DNA of 64,000 nt from positions 32,575,938 to 32,639,937 of the forward strand of contig CM022670.1 in assembly GCA_012295275.1 (NCBI GenBank). Reading direction: 5' to 3'. Positions within the stretch are counted from its first letter, which is position 1; every line of letters starts with the position of its first letter. A program made the translations under genes and the position numbers. Shown here piece by piece: positions 1-14,204 of this stretch. This DNA comes from Chrysomallon squamiferum (taxonomy: Eukaryota; Mollusca; Gastropoda; Neomphalida; Peltospiridae). Below the pieces are notes generated by a model, which was given only the letters and a program-made list of their open reading frames with translations, ran no database searches and was not told the origin of the DNA.

Positions 1-2019
1 AACAACCAATGTTATGGGCAACCATTCTTTACTTCAGAGAGCATTCTCTAAACATTTTATTAACAGCATTTATTCATCATTCTATGGATAAACTTTATTA
101 CAATTAACCAGCATACAAAAGTGGACAGTTTTTTGTTTGTTTTGTTTGTTTTTCTGTTATTACAATGGCTCCCGATATGCTGCATAAAGTGTGTACAAAG
201 CCAGCACATTCAAAACTGGATACATGTAAATGAATTTGTATGTAAAAACATGTGTTCTGATTTAGCCATGTGACACATGTATTTACAAGTAAATTGTTTT
301 TTCTTTGAAAATCTGTTGTGTATTCCCAGGTATAAGGATATAATACGTGATAACTTGGGAGAAATTTAAAGAAATATTTGTTTACTTGTTGTTATTATTA
401 TTTTTAATTGCTATTGATACTGAGTTCATGTTGAACAGTCAACCCTGGATTACAGCTTTGTGTCTCTACTTGAATCTGGAATATTTACATTTGTGCGAAT
501 ATTTCTCTGGAAATATATTACATCATCTAACAAACTGGATCAACTCTCAGATCTAATACCAGACAGGTTTCAAAGGCGGTAAGCCATTTTGTAAATAATT
601 AATTTATTTTATTCTTCTTTATTCAACATTAATTCATAAAATATTATTATTTCTTTTATTTTAAATCTACTCCTATTAGTGTTAAAATGAATAGGGAAGT
701 CTTCCAACAACTCTAGCATTCTGCTATTGGAAGCAGAATTACAATTATGTTTCAGGGATATAACATCACTGCATTACATTCAATTATAACTGGGTCCAAC
801 TTAGGGATAGAAAGATCTATATATGTATGCAGAAATCAGAGAAATTCTTTCTGATGGTTAACAAACATGACTGTAAATGCTGTCCTGTTAGGAGGCATTT
901 AAATGCTCAGCTTACTATAAACTATTATCAAATTACCTCACTCAATCAAATTAGTGTAAATTTTGTTAAAATTAAAAGTATTGGGTGAGATCTAAAATAT
1001 CATAACCATGTTGGGAAACCATCATGATGGTGGATATAACATTAAAAATTGAATGATTTTAAATATACAAAGAAATGTCAGTTTGAACATAATTACCAAT
1101 GAGAGTAAAATGTTTGCCTTATTTATAGCTACTCTAGAATTAATCCCAACCAAATTAGTGCCATATTATTGATATTTCAAAGTCTGTGGTAAGCAAAAAA
1201 TTGCAATTTTTTAATTCAAACATGAAATTTTTGATAACATAAGAATTTATCACCATTCACCAAAAAATTGGTTCTGTGTTACCAAGTGATTAACATGCTT
1301 TTTCTCATTTATTCGGTATTATAGTAATGTTTGAGTGTATATTAGACAAAACTATTTACTAGTTTTCTAATCTCAGTGGGATTTAATTTAAATTTTAATT
1401 GTTTATTTAACTACATGATTTATTTACATAAAATACACTGTTTGTATGTTATATATATTTAAAATGCTGTAGATTTTAAAATTAATAAATATTCAAAGTT
1501 TACTAAAATATTGTAATTCTTAATTATTATAACTACCACTACTACCAATATTACTATCATCATCATCGTTATCATTGTCATATTACTCAAATTAAATAAA
1601 TTCACGAGAAAGCACACTAGGAAGTATTACTGTCAGCGTTGTTATTTACATTACAAAATGTACACTCCATTCAAACAATGAACATCATAAATATTCATGA
1701 CTCTTTCAACACCACTTTCAAAGTGCAGCAACACTTTTAAGTGTGGTGATTGTGGTATGATTCAGACCAAGTATTTGGATGACTTCTATGAATCCTTTTA
1801 AAACTAAGGGCATACAGTACAGGTCATGCAGTAAGTTCTTGTACAGTTGACACAACAAACTAATAATTAAATCCCACAATATAAAAAAAAAAAAGTTTCC
1901 ATGTCAAGAGTATTATGATAATCTATAGTAAAAGTGATTTTGTTATTATAAATTGAAATCTTTTTAAAGAGAAAAGTGAAGTTACTAAATATAGCATAAG
2001 TATGCATTCAAGTACCATA

Positions 2020-2670
2020 TAATAAAATATTTTTATTGGGATAAGTTGAATTGTTTGATTTCAGAGAACTCATTAAAGATAGTTTAAATATGCATTTAAT
2101 TTTTTTTTAAATATGCCAGTTTTTGGGGGGAATAAGCTGAAATGTTTAATTCCTGAGAAATAATTAGAGAGAGTAAATATGCATTTAAGGATAATAAAAA
2201 TGTGTTATATTTGGGGGGAATAAGCTGAAATGTTTGATTTTAGGTAAACATGCAGTCAAGTGTCATATAATAAAATATGTTTATTGGGATAAGCTGAAAT
2301 ACTTGATTTCAGAGAAGTCATTAAAGAGAGTAAAAATATGTTTTTAAGTATAATAAAAATATGTTATTATCTGAGGAATAAGCTGAAATGTTTGATTTCA
2401 GAGCTACATTAAAGACTGTATAAATATGATGTCATGTACTGTATAATAAAATATATTTATTATATAAGCTGAAATGTTTTTTCAGTGAGGTCCATAAAGA
2501 TTATAACTGAGTATAATAAAAAGATGTTGGTTTTTTGGAGGACATAAACTGAAATGTTTGATTTTTGATATTTAAAGATAGCATAAATGTACAAGTATAA
2601 TAAAAGATGTTTATTGGGATGAGCTGAAATGTTTTATTTCAGAAAAGTCAGTAAAGATTATATAAATCCA
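2020..2670. repeat. old tandem repeat, 8 copies of a ~75-90 bp unit
   Basis: The phrase AAGCTGAAATGTTTGATTTC, followed by AG, recurs in diverged form at about 2046, 2128, 2222, 2291, 2378, 2466, 2546 and 2622. Around it are TAATAAAATAT-TTATTGGGAT on one side and CATTAAAGA-AGTAAATATG on the other. Copies differ at many sites and by small indels, so the array is old. Confidence 0.85.
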
Positions 2671-2699
2671 TCATAGATTTAAATGTTTTTTAATGATTT

Positions 2700-2850
2700 G
2701 TTTAAAATTTCAGTGCACTAAACATATTTTGATTGTTCTTTGCCATGTCAAGAAATATCAGTGCAAACCTATTTTGACTATCTTGTGTCTTGTTAAGAAA
2801 TCTCAGTGCACTAAACATGTTTTACTTGCCTCGTGCCCTGTTAAAACTGT
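2700..2850. repeat. tandem repeat, 3 copies of a ~45-48 bp unit
   Basis: ATCAGTGCACTAAACATNTTTT with a following TTG-CATGTCAAGAAAT segment recurs at 2711, 2759 and 2804. It directly follows the 2020-2670 array but has a different unit. Confidence 0.75.
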
Positions 2851-5800
2851 ATGAGCACTTAATATGTATTACAGAAGAAACAACACAAACACATGTATTT
2901 TAAGTGAAGCATTTAATCTGCTTCTAATGTTCCACAGCAACATTGTAAGCAAATGTTTACTTGGACACCCACGTTTTTTCATTTAAAAAAAAAAAAAAAA
3001 ATCAACTGAAATGAAGTAATTCTAGTATTTTTTGTAAATAAATTTGTGTAAATTTATAACTTGGTGAAAAATGTTTTCTAGGTGAGCTCTTTTTCGTTTA
3101 ATGAATTATGGCCATTTCACCAAAAGCTTGGAATGATGTATGGGCTAGGGGCAACTCTGTTAACAAAGAAAAAAGAAGGCTAATGAAATAAAGTTATTAT
3201 CACATCATGTATTGCAGCTAGCAGCTGTTGTCAGATGAATTAACATGTATTTGTCAGTGCCATCTCAGTTACAGTATTAATGATTATAAGACGTCAAACA
3301 AGATTCTGCATAACACCCTACCAAGATATTCTATTGTATAAACATTGCCTAATCTTTCAATTAATTATAACAAAAAGGTTTGGATCTGTTTGATCCACTT
3401 TTCCTTTTATATAGGGAAATACATACCATGGTTTTTTGCTCCATCAGTTGCAGAGCATTGGTTGGATTGGGAAATGGTTCAAACAATGTATTGAAGGGAT
3501 TTGATCATGTGAAGTGTCAGTCCTCATGCTTTTATGCTCTGTAACAAATGTTAAATATTCTTCTTTTAAATATATGATGGTAATGTAAATATATTTAAAT
3601 GGTTATTGCTTTGTTATAAATAGTTTTTAACTATTTAATGTCAGTTTATAATCAAGTTTTTAACTTGAAAATATGCTGTTTTACTGATGCTTGTGTGTGT
3701 GTGTATATATATTTACATATGTATCTTCTACATACACTATTAACAGTCAAAATAATATTAATAATAATAATTTTATTTGAAAATTATTAAGGGAATAGTT
3801 TATTTTCTTTATAGTACATTAATATCAATAAATTACTTCAACTTCATCTTTATTGTTCATACAAAACAATAAAAGTTATCACAGACACACACACACACAC
3901 ACACACACTTGAACATACTTGAATACACAAATACACATGCACACATATACATAACTTATATTCTTTATGAAAACATTAGTAATGAAAGTATATTTAAGAA
4001 ATTTCAGAAATCATCATAAATGTAAATCCATCAATATCTATCCTTTTAATCAATCATTATCACTAATTTTTCATCATATTACTGTCTGAAGTTACAATAA
4101 CATCTACAAGAGACTGGCATTTTTATTTTAGACATCTCAGAATACCTCTGAGCTGGAACAAGGGTTAGCTGTGCAATCTCCTGAATGCACCAAGCTTGAC
4201 TGTTGTTATTCCATGGTATAAATCACAAACTATAATTTTCTTCTCCTATTTTTTCTCTTATAATCTGTTTACTTACATGGACAGACAGAGAGGTAATGTG
4301 GCAAGATAATTCTTACTATTATATGTCTGAGTTTTGGGGTTAATTTTTCTTTGAGTACCTGTTCAACTACATTTATTAATTCCTTAGTACTGAGTAATTC
4401 CTTTGTATTACTCCTCACAAAACTGTTTCTGTTATTGTTGGGAGATCAATAAAGATTTTTTTTCTGCATTATTAGCTTGATATTATTTGATTGTTTATTC
4501 ATTTTTTTGTTTTTTTATATTATTGTTGAATATTATAACAAAAATATAAAAAGTGATAAATAGAGAGACACACACATATCTATATACACAAACACATACA
4601 GACACACATGCACATACATACATGCATACCTATATACAAACTTACATACACATGTACATATATATATATATAGTCACATATACATATGCACAATTACTTA
4701 CATAATAAATACATACACACACACATATATATATACATGCATATGACATCCATTCATACATAGACCTATCCAACTGCATAATATAAAAAGCATGAAACTG
4801 TTATTATTTCTATAACAAATATGTGTATAATGTAAAATACATGTATTTTCCTATCTGCACTGTTTAACCTGACTCGAGACAAATGTTGTTTTTCCCATTG
4901 TCCATGGAATAAAAGATTAGCATTGTGTACATTATGATATACTCTATTTTAATTAATATAAATAAAATAACAAGGTTTTATGAAAAATGTTTTTCTTTTT
5001 CATAAATGTTCTTTTCATAGTACACAGTAGTGTTTGTTACAGTATTTACTGATAAGGGTATTGAAAATGATATACAGATAACAGATGTTTGAATATGAAG
5101 AGAAGCCAAGTTAGTTTATATTTAAATAAATGTACAAACACATAAACATACATACATTCATACCTATATACAAATAAATATAAACACATATATACCTACA
5201 TACCTACATACCTACATCCATACAGACACACACACACCCACACACCCACACTTGAATAACCTTTTACTCAGTTATGTAGAAAAACCAATAATCTTGATGT
5301 GAATAAAAATATAAAAAAAAAAAAAAAATTCTGTTATACAAATGACAGAGTATCAGTACTTTATATAATTAATATCCTCGAAAAGACACAGTCTAAAACA
5401 CCCACCGAAATTCAAAACAAATACTTCATTAAAAACAAAACAAATACTTCATTAAAAACAAAACAAACAAAAAAACATGAACAATTAGCCTGCACCAAAA
5501 AAAATCAATCCCAAAAAACCCAACCAGGAACAGAAGAGAAATTTCATAGCTATAATTAGACAGAGTTTGTAACTGGATGCTGTTTGAAACTCTAATTAAT
5601 CCTGCTATATAAAAAAATCTATATAATTCTTAATAACCAGAATCGATTCTTATTGAGTATTATTTCTATATATATAAAAAAAAATTGTTTATTCAACAGC
5701 AACACAACAAAAGATAGCTTTCATTCACATTTCCTTTCTGTTCCCACACAAATAATCATCTTTTTCTTCATACTTTTAAAATAATTGTTGTATATTGAAG

Positions 5801-7634
5801 AATATTTTGTTTCTGTCAACTTACTAATCAAAAGTTGTGTAGCTTAAATAACTTTCATGTTTATTAAACTCCCAAAGGCATCCTTAGATTCAAACAGTCT
5901 GACTTGTTGTAAAATAAACATATAACTATAAAACTGTTAGTTTATAGGCTGGCTTGTCTTGGTTAGAAGTTTATGAACAGGCATCAGCTCATTGTAATGT
6001 GGTACCTAGTACTAAACTGAAATATTCTTGCTCTATTGTAATTAGGGTTTCTAGTTTAAATTTTAATTGATTTTTGCTGTTGTTGTAATGTAACATGAGA
6101 AAAACTGTTATAGGTTTTTTGACTTTTGACAAAAGCTGTTAATGTGTTTATTGCCTCTGGCTGACTTTAAAGACTCTAATAACATTATCTGCAGTATTTA
6201 TTGCCATGTCCTACTGAATTAATATTGTATGCCATTTAACCTTACTTAACATGATCTGTTTGTTTGTATGTATGTATGTATGTATGTATGTATGTTTGTT
6301 ATATGTATATATACATCTGTGGATGTGTTGTGTGTGTATACATATATACACATCAAATGATTATAGAATTAATTTGTATCTTACTACATTTATAATTTAT
6401 ATATTCAAAGGGTGTAAATGTTAGCATTATAATAAATAATTAATTATTGTAATGCCCAGCTGAGCAGTGTAAATTAACTGTTTATTCAGTTTGTGTAGAA
6501 AGATTTGAAATCTCTAACAATCATGATAGACAGCATTAATTACTTCAATAATGATATTATTAATATTTCTTTGACTTAATAATTTTATCAGTATAATATT
6601 ATCCATTATGTAAAGTATTATAATAGAATTGTCTGAGGTTTATATTAACTAGTCAGGAATTCAATAGACTATTGTATATCTTTGAATTCTGATGTACACA
6701 AACAAAATGTGAGCTGGCTCAGTCCCTTTAAGCTTTCTGCATTGTTCATTTGGACCAAAAAAACAAACAATTATTTGATGCTAGGAATTCTTATATTCAC
6801 AAAATATCTATAAAGCCTGAGGGCACAAATTAATTTTATGTGTTATGAATAATATTTGGTTACTTTAAACTCATGAAAAAAAATTATATATATTATCTGA
6901 TCAGCGTTAATAAAATTTTATTTGAGATATAAAATATTATTCAACTTGGAACTTACATAAAGAATAAAATAGAATCATATCATCAGTATTTTATTACAGA
7001 AACTGGTTTTAGATAATGTAATGATATTATCACTGTTTAGGTTGGAAGTAAACCAACATACTAAGGCAGATCAGTGACTCTTTTTTATGTGCAGGACAAT
7101 ACTGAATGGCAGTTATGAATATATAAACTTTATTAATGACGTGGTCTCATTGTGTATTAATTCTCATTTAAAGTTTAATGCATATTTTTATGTTTAGTAA
7201 GATAACATGATTATCAGAGCACAGTATATTTATCTTCAGTGATTGGACAGGATAGGATTTATATATGGTAATGATTCCAAAAACTAAATAGCTTGACTTT
7301 CTGAGTTCTCTAGCTGTATTGCATGTTCCATGAAAAGTGAAAATAAGAGATATTTGTTAACATGGGAACATCATGATTAACTTTTCATGACTTAAAAATT
7401 ATTAATACATTTTTAGTTATTTAATTTTAAATTGTTATAATCAACATTAAAAGCATCTGTTACATAATCACTGTGTAAAAAAATAAGAAAACATAAAATT
7501 ATAATGTAATAAATGTTAATATAAAAATATATGAGAGGTTTTGGTTAAGCATTCTTAAATTCATCCATTGCTAGACTTTCTTGATTTATATTATTTTCAA
7601 CATGTCCTGATCATCTTCCATTTATTTATTTCAG

Positions 7635-7817
7635 TTTTGATGTCGAAAATGGAGCCCAGGGACGGAGTCCTGTTGATGGAGGTAGTCCTTCATCCGGGCT
7701 GGTCCTACAGAACCTGCCTCAGAGACGAGAATCTTTTCTCTACAGATCAGATTCCGACTACGAAATCTCTCCAAAACAAATGTCACGTCACTCTTCCATG
7801 CAGCATAGTGATATTTT
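7635..7817 (+). CDS. PDE4: PDE4 (dunce-type cAMP phosphodiesterase), first UCR1 exon
   Basis: This internal exon encodes 60 full codons of upstream conserved region 1 (UCR1), the N-terminal regulatory module of long-form PDE4, which hydrolyses cAMP. It begins after a pyrimidine-rich acceptor (tttatttatttcag, ends 7634) and stops at a GTGAGT donor at 7818. The frame starts with the last base (T) of a split codon, then [20 protein letters not shown], then [34 protein letters not shown] and MQHSDI, and ends with TT of a split Leu codon. The leading T fits the Cys that precedes FDV in vertebrate PDE4s. RRESF is the protein kinase A site (Ser54 of PDE4D3) whose phosphorylation activates long forms. 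[25 protein letters not shown] and SPK-MSR-SS match dunce almost residue for residue. The exon is a multiple of three with the same phase at both ends, so skipping it keeps frame. The 110-codon open frame overlapping it in another register is a shadow. Confidence 0.97.
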
Positions 7818-9198
7818 GTGAGTATTGTTCAATTAAATGTGTTCTTCTAGTTTTAGTTAATCTGTCTTGGTGGTCAATTGTCTTAAAAATTCACTTGTAG
7901 CAGCTTCATTTCAGAATAGGTAAAATAGCAAGTCCCCTGATTTTTCCCAGGTTATGAAATTATTCCTGAACTCGATGGATATCTTGACAAATAAGGGGTT
8001 TTTTTTATCTAAAAGCATTTTTTCAGTTTCTTAATATTTATAACTAACACTAAAATTTAAATTTAAAAACACAAATAATTTAATTTTGTATGTCTTTAAA
8101 CAAAGCCCATTTTGAAATTAAAAAGAAAATAATAATAATAATAATCCATCTAAAACACACAGCAAATGAAATAGAAACCAAACAAAAACACCTCTTTTCA
8201 GTGTTAAATTTTAAAAATAACTTTTAGAGTCATTAGGTAAATGCTCTTTCATATTAAATTAAGAGTATCCCATGATACATTGTTATCAGTTAATGCTGAA
8301 AACCCCAGCTAATTACTACTTGTTATCAGCTGTTTCTGTATTGTCTCTAATGTTTTGACAGTTTTAATGTATAATTTATAGTGTTAGAAATTTTGTTACC
8401 AATTTCTCTTGGGTAAAAAGAGATAAAAGGAAAATAGTAACACACCAAATCTTTATTATGTCTGAATGATAGCAAAAATGTGGCCATAAAAATAATTTTT
8501 TTCAAGCTTTCTCAAAAGCTATCACATGAACAGTAAGAAAAGAAAGATTGTTTAGAGATATAAAATATGCAGTTTGATATGTATACCAAGATCTAGTCTT
8601 TCAAGGAATAATTCTTGAAGGGACTGATAAAACTGAGTGAATTATGACAGTGTGAACCTGAAAGGATAAGAAAAAATAAACAACAAATTGTAAAATGAAT
8701 CTTTGGGAAATGAAATACTGTTGGAATTGACTAAGCATGTAACCAAAGTGACAAGATCAAAATTCTCAGTGATTAATTTGCTCTTGAGTGTGTTCGGAAC
8801 TTGAAAACAGTGAGTTTATTGTCTAACACCTCACAAGCAGATTTTGAAAATAATATGTGGTCTCACACACACAGAGTCTGAAATCTAAACTGATGTGTAC
8901 AGTTTTGTGAACTGGAGTTGATGAACTGATGCTCTGAAATCCTCAGGATCATGAACTGAATCAACTTTAATCAACAGCATTCATCAGTTTGTGAAAATTA
9001 TCAACAAAAGAAAAAATATCAATAGATTTAATTCATTGAAAATTATCAACATCATCTTTGTGAAACTGATTTGAAGAGCTGATTCTAGTCATCAAACAGT
9101 ATAAAATTCTGAATTCAAATTGGCAACAGACATCAAGAAAATCAACAATTTGATATTAGTCATCAGCGTTTGAAAATATTTGTGAAACATAACCTGCC

Positions 9199-9253
9199 AT
9201 GCACCCAGTGAAGCTAGCAAGACGAAGAAGATCCAAAGATAGGAAAAATAAAG
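9199..9253 (+). CDS. candidate tiny first coding exon (basic peptide) in the PDE4 intron
   Basis: ATG 9199 (G at -3, in-frame TAA at 9190) encodes MHPVKLARRRRSKDRKNK plus one base and is followed by a perfect GTATGT donor at 9254. The preceding 600 bases or so (about 8600-9198) are non-microsatellite and look like an untranslated leader. The exon ends in phase 1, so it cannot join the UCR1 exon at 52997 in frame. Joining to the strong acceptor at 46381 would add only GNEDWECI and then a stop, making a 26-residue open frame. It may therefore be an upstream open frame in a leader exon rather than a PDE4 N-terminus. RRRRS would fit a basophilic kinase site if the peptide is made. I do not recognise it from any family. 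Confidence 0.25.
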
Positions 9254-9708
9254 GTATGTATCATTTTGATTATTTTTTATATATATTAAAAAAAAATTAT
9301 TCCATGTTTTCCAAAATTTCATATCAGAAGTAACATCTTTGAGTTGATTTCAAATTATGTTTTTTCCTTCATATCATGTTTTGTTTTTGTATCAAAAGTG
9401 TCATATTAAAACTCATTAATTAGATATTTTTTATTTTTTTGTGCATCGAAGATAAATTTTATGCTTAACATATACAGTACAAACCTCGGTGAAACTAGAT
9501 AAGATTGTGTGATGTTTTTATAGTGGTAAGAACAGTGCACTTTTTTAGAATCAGAACAGTTATTGGTTTTGTAAAGAAATAAGCCATTTTATTCTTTAAC
9601 CATTAATATTGCTACTTATCAGAGTATAAAAAAAAAAAATTGTGTGTTCAGTTATGCTCAAAAATAAAAATAAAAGATAACCGCACGAAAATAAACAAAT
9701 GCATACAA

Positions 9709-10668
9709 CACACACATACAGTTACACATTTAGTACACAATACTCACACATACAGTTACACATTTAGTACACAATACTCACACATACAGTTACACATTTA
9801 GTACACAATACACATACATACAGTTACACATTTAGTACACAATACACACACATACAGTTACACATTTAGTACACAACAACACACACACATACAGTTACAC
9901 ATTTAGTACACAATACACACACATACAGTTACACATTTAGTACACAATACACACATACATACAGTTACACATTTAGTTTACAGTTACACATTTAGTACAC
10001 AATACACACACATACAGTTACACATTTAGTACACAATACTCACACATACAGTTACACATTTAGTACACAATACATACAGTTACACATTTAGTACACAATA
10101 CACACACATACAGTTACACATTTAGTACACAATACACACACATACAGTTACACATTTAGTACACAATACACATACATACAGTTACACATTTAGTACACAA
10201 CACACACACACATACAGTTACACATTTAGTACACAAACACACACACATACAGTTACACATTTAGTACACAAACACACACATACAGTTACACATTTAGTAC
10301 ACAATACACATACATACAGTTACACATTTAGTACACAATACACATACATACAGTTACACATTTAGTACACAATACACATACATACAGTTACACATTTAGT
10401 ACACAATACACACACATACAGTTACACATTTAGTACACAATACACATACATACAGTTACACATTTAGTACACAATACACATACATACAGTTACACATTTA
10501 GTACACAATACACACACATACAGTTACACATTTAGTACACAATACACACACATACAGTTACACATTTAGTACACAATACACACACATACAGTTACACATT
10601 TAGTACACAATACACATACATACAGTTACACATTTAGTACACAATACACACACATACATTCAGCACAT
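9709..10668. repeat. 28-copy minisatellite, about 34-bp unit
   Basis: The core GTTACACATTTAGTACACAA occurs 28 times almost without change. The copies are joined by a variable ACACACATACA spacer of about 8-16 bases, giving units of mostly 32-36 bases. One copy at 9970-9985 is truncated into its neighbour, and a few have CTCACACA or ATACATACA spacers. Near identity of cores with variable CA spacers points to recent expansion by unequal exchange or replication slippage out of a CA microsatellite. Confidence 0.97.
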
Positions 10669-11984
10669 ATATTCATTCATTTGAAGCTTCATTTCCTCTG
10701 GTTTACAGCTAATGGCTTTAAGTGGCCATTTTTACTTTTCACATAATGAAGTTTATTGCATAAATGTTTGGTATTATTAAGGGAGCACTTAGATGTCTGT
10801 TTTTCAGAAGCTTCAGGCACTAACATTAGAGACATCTATATTTCTGTTTAACCTAATTTCTTTGCAGACATATGGTGCACATTAAATAATATTTTATACA
10901 TACAAAATGTCTTTCCATATGCTTCCTATTAGCTAATCACAATAAACTGAACCCCTGTGGGGATTGGTAATTGTGAAAAATGGTTATTTTTTAAGAGATG
11001 TAGCTCTGAAACAGTTGTTCAGTGTGACTGAAACCAATATTTCTAATATATCATTCTGCTGTGTGTGCAGAACAGACCATCAGATGTGAATTAACTGCCT
11101 TTGATGGTAAACAGTTAATATTCTGTTACATCTGGTTTGATTAATACTCGGATAAATTAGTTCAACAAAAATACGTTTCTGTCAAATATTTCTTTGTGTG
11201 CTTTTGGCATGGAGGTGATAACTTGTTTTAAGGTAAATACACAGAATCTTTAAATTAATTTTATTTATTTGTTTATTTATCTGTTTGTCTGTTTGCCATA
11301 CTTCTGAAACAACAGTTTGTGTGATTTGAATTTTATTTTGATGAATCTTATTTATTTATTTGTTGTTTTGGTGACAGCTTCATCCATCATACAGCAATTA
11401 TTATTTTTTTATTGATAATAATTTATTCTTATGAGTTGTTATTTTTATTTGTTTGTTTGTTTATTTATGTTTGTTTGTTTGTTTGTTTATTTGTTTTTAT
11501 TCTTCTTCTGCAGAATATACTTAAATTTACTACCTAGCACTTATTTACAGTTTATTTAGTTTTAATGCATTTTCAGATAGAGTTCTGATAATTTTAAGGT
11601 TAACATTTCATTGATATACTGTATGTTTTGTGTTCTAGAGCATATCAGAATATCTGTCAAACTCTCAACTACATTTTAAAAAACAAATTTGTTCATTGAT
11701 ATTTTTTTCTTCAGAGATATGAAAACATCATTATTTCTGTGTTTATTAATTAATTAATTAAATAAACATGAATATGATAGCAAGTCTATTCATGGTAAAC
11801 CTTTTAATATGCTAATGTTAGGAGATATGTTAATATAACATTACAACAAGTTGAGAAATAAAAACATTTAATTATATTTTCTCTTTATATAATACACTGA
11901 TGCCAAGAGGTAAACTGAAGTGATGTCAAAAGGTGCCTAGACACACAAGCATAATTCAGTTATTGGTTTCTGAAATAGTTTTTC

Positions 11985-12075
11985 ACATGTAACCAACCGT
12001 GACTGTTCATGAACACACATGTGCAACCAACTGTAAATGTTTATGAACATGCAAGTGCAACCAGCCATAAATTAT
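11985..12075. repeat. tandem repeat, about 3 copies of a ~36 bp unit
   Basis: Three diverged copies of a phrase such as GTGCAACCAACTGTAAATG with GTT-ATGAACA-ACA lie head to tail. Nothing suggests function. Confidence 0.65.
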
Positions 12076-14204
12076 TGTGTTTATGCTTATGTATGAAGTG
12101 TGAAAAGTCTGCATAACTGAAATCATTTGTATGTGAGTATATATTTATTTATGTGTATATGTACGTAATTATGTTTGTGTGTGTATCACAGTATGCATGT
12201 AAGTTGATATAACAGTGTATATGTTTGAAAGTGTGTGTGTATATTTGTGTGTCTTTGTGTATCTTTGTATATTAATGTAACTGTTTTCAAAGAATATTAC
12301 TTCATAACTTCAGATGAAGAACTTTTAAAGAAAATACTTTATTTTTCTGTTTATTTACACAAACTACTAAATGGATACTACAAAGAGTTCTGTTGATATG
12401 TTATCTGTTAATCAGTTGGCTGTAGATTTGGTACATGGTCTGTACAGACTAACTGCATTAACAAACAGCCTAGTACACTAAAACTATTTAATCTTCTCTG
12501 CTGAAATTGTGAAAGGATTTGCATGTTAAAGTTAAGATTTTGTATATAACACATGTTGACAGGTTTTAATATAACACACAGATGTATATTTCCATTTACA
12601 ACTTGTATGTACTTTTCCATGTGGTTCGTGTATATTGATTTTTACAAAGACAGAATGGGTAGATTTTCAAAACTTTCATAGATTTTAATTTAAATAAAAT
12701 TATTATAGATATGTAGGTAGGAGATTTTCATAGGCAGCATAGATTTTTTAATACTGTATAGTACATCCATAAATACATTTTTATATATCTAAATATTGAA
12801 TTTAAAAATTCATGACATTTTCTCATATTTTTCAGAATAAAGTCTGACAGATTGTTTTTATTTATATTTAAGATAAAATTCTTGTCACTGAAATTTTCAA
12901 AATACATAAAAAGAAGTTTTGGTATAAGTTTCTGTTATAGTCATAGTAGGAATTAATTTTTTTTTTATTTTATTTTTTTTTTTTTAACCAAAGTTGTACT
13001 TACAATGTTATAAATTTAGAGAAAATTTTAATAAATAAAATGTTTGTCCCTTGATAACCTATATTTTCAGTCTTCAGATATTTAGTGAATTTGTCAAAGT
13101 AAAACATAATCTTATAATAATAAAAAAAATCAGATTAAAACTTGATCAATTTTACAAGTGTTTTATACCTAAGCCTTGCTGTATTTCATGAAACTGTTAA
13201 AGCAGGATCTGTCAGCCAAAAGCCACAATATGTTTGTTTTGTACATAAATTAACCCTTGATACATTTGGTGAAATAGATCACTAATCATGTTTAAACAGA
13301 CTTGATCCTCTTCCTGAAGCGTATTTGTTGAAGGATTTTTGCTTCATCCATCAAATAAAATGGCAATGCTGAGACGCCTCTGTGAACCAAAACAGACTTC
13401 TTTGTTTTTGACCTGAAAGCTGGATGTTTTAGTGATTTCATTGATAATTTCTCTAATTGTTTGTGGTCATCTGTTCATAAACATGATATCAAACTGTTTG
13501 TAATATTGAAAAATCAGTCTAGCGAAACCTATTAGGCAGTAGAAATCAATTTATCTAAACTTGTAGAAACAGTTTTGGTGCATCTTCTGGATCAAGACCT
13601 TGAACTATTTTACTTATTTTAGACTGTGCAGCAATGGAAATTTAATTACTACAGAAATTTTTAGTAATAATTAAAGTGGTATTGTTGTTTTGAAATATTT
13701 TATTTTTCTTTGTTTTTGTGTTGGTGTTCTGTATAAATATGTTTTCATTCTGTAAGTGGTATAATCTTTTGCTTCTGTTTTTGGTGATATGTACCTGGTT
13801 GGCATGTGTCGGTAATATATATTTATATCTTATCTTTTCACTTCATGGAAATTAATATTTAATCTTTTTTAAAATAAACTCTTTTTAATATTAAATTTTC
13901 TTAAATATTTTCTTTTCAGTTTAAAAAAAAACAATAATATTCTGCCATACAAATTCCAAAAATAAATAGATAAATGAATAAAAATAACTGAAACTCTCCA
14001 CTAACATTTCTTAAATAATGCTCAGAAAATTATCAGTTTTTAAAAATAAAAAATATAAACCATCATGGTCACCATGACATTAGATGCACATAGAAATCTG
14101 CCAGTGTTTTATAGCAAAAGCTGTTTATTTTTTATGACACAAGTGCAGTGTTTGATTTAATTAACAGATACTTTGCTAGAGTGAAAATCTGGAAAATAAA
14201 AACT

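Larger units (their letters stand above)
1..7634 (+). other. PDE4 intron upstream of UCR1 (3' part)
   Basis: No coding exon is recognisable here. Alternative long-form first exons must lie upstream or are too short to see. Content: AT-rich unique sequence (1-2019); two old tandem repeat fields (2020-2670 and 2700-2850); a CA run at 3885-3908; a mixed ATACAC/TATA field at 4560-4745; another at 5145-5250; two direct copies of a 23-base AAAACAAATACTTCATT unit near 5415-5465; and a GTAT repeat at 6260-6298. The small open frames at 347 and 5299 are chance or low complexity. The rest, about 5600-7600, shows nothing I can name. Confidence 0.85.

Noticed and set aside
4169-4215. Exon-like stretch whose phase-2 end at GTATAA would read ...VVIPC joined to FDVENG, the expected Cys before UCR1
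   Set aside because: No in-frame ATG, a TAG directly upstream, no pyrimidine tract for an acceptor, and a weak donor. The match of one Cys is easily chance.
7568-7900. 110-codon open frame overlapping the first UCR1 exon
   Set aside because: It is in a different register from the FDVENG...SDI reading, crosses both splice sites and has no PDE4 similarity.
9709-10668. Regular repeat-spacer pattern resembling a CRISPR array
   Set aside because: The spacers are only variable CA-rich simple sequence, and the window is an animal intron. It is a minisatellite.
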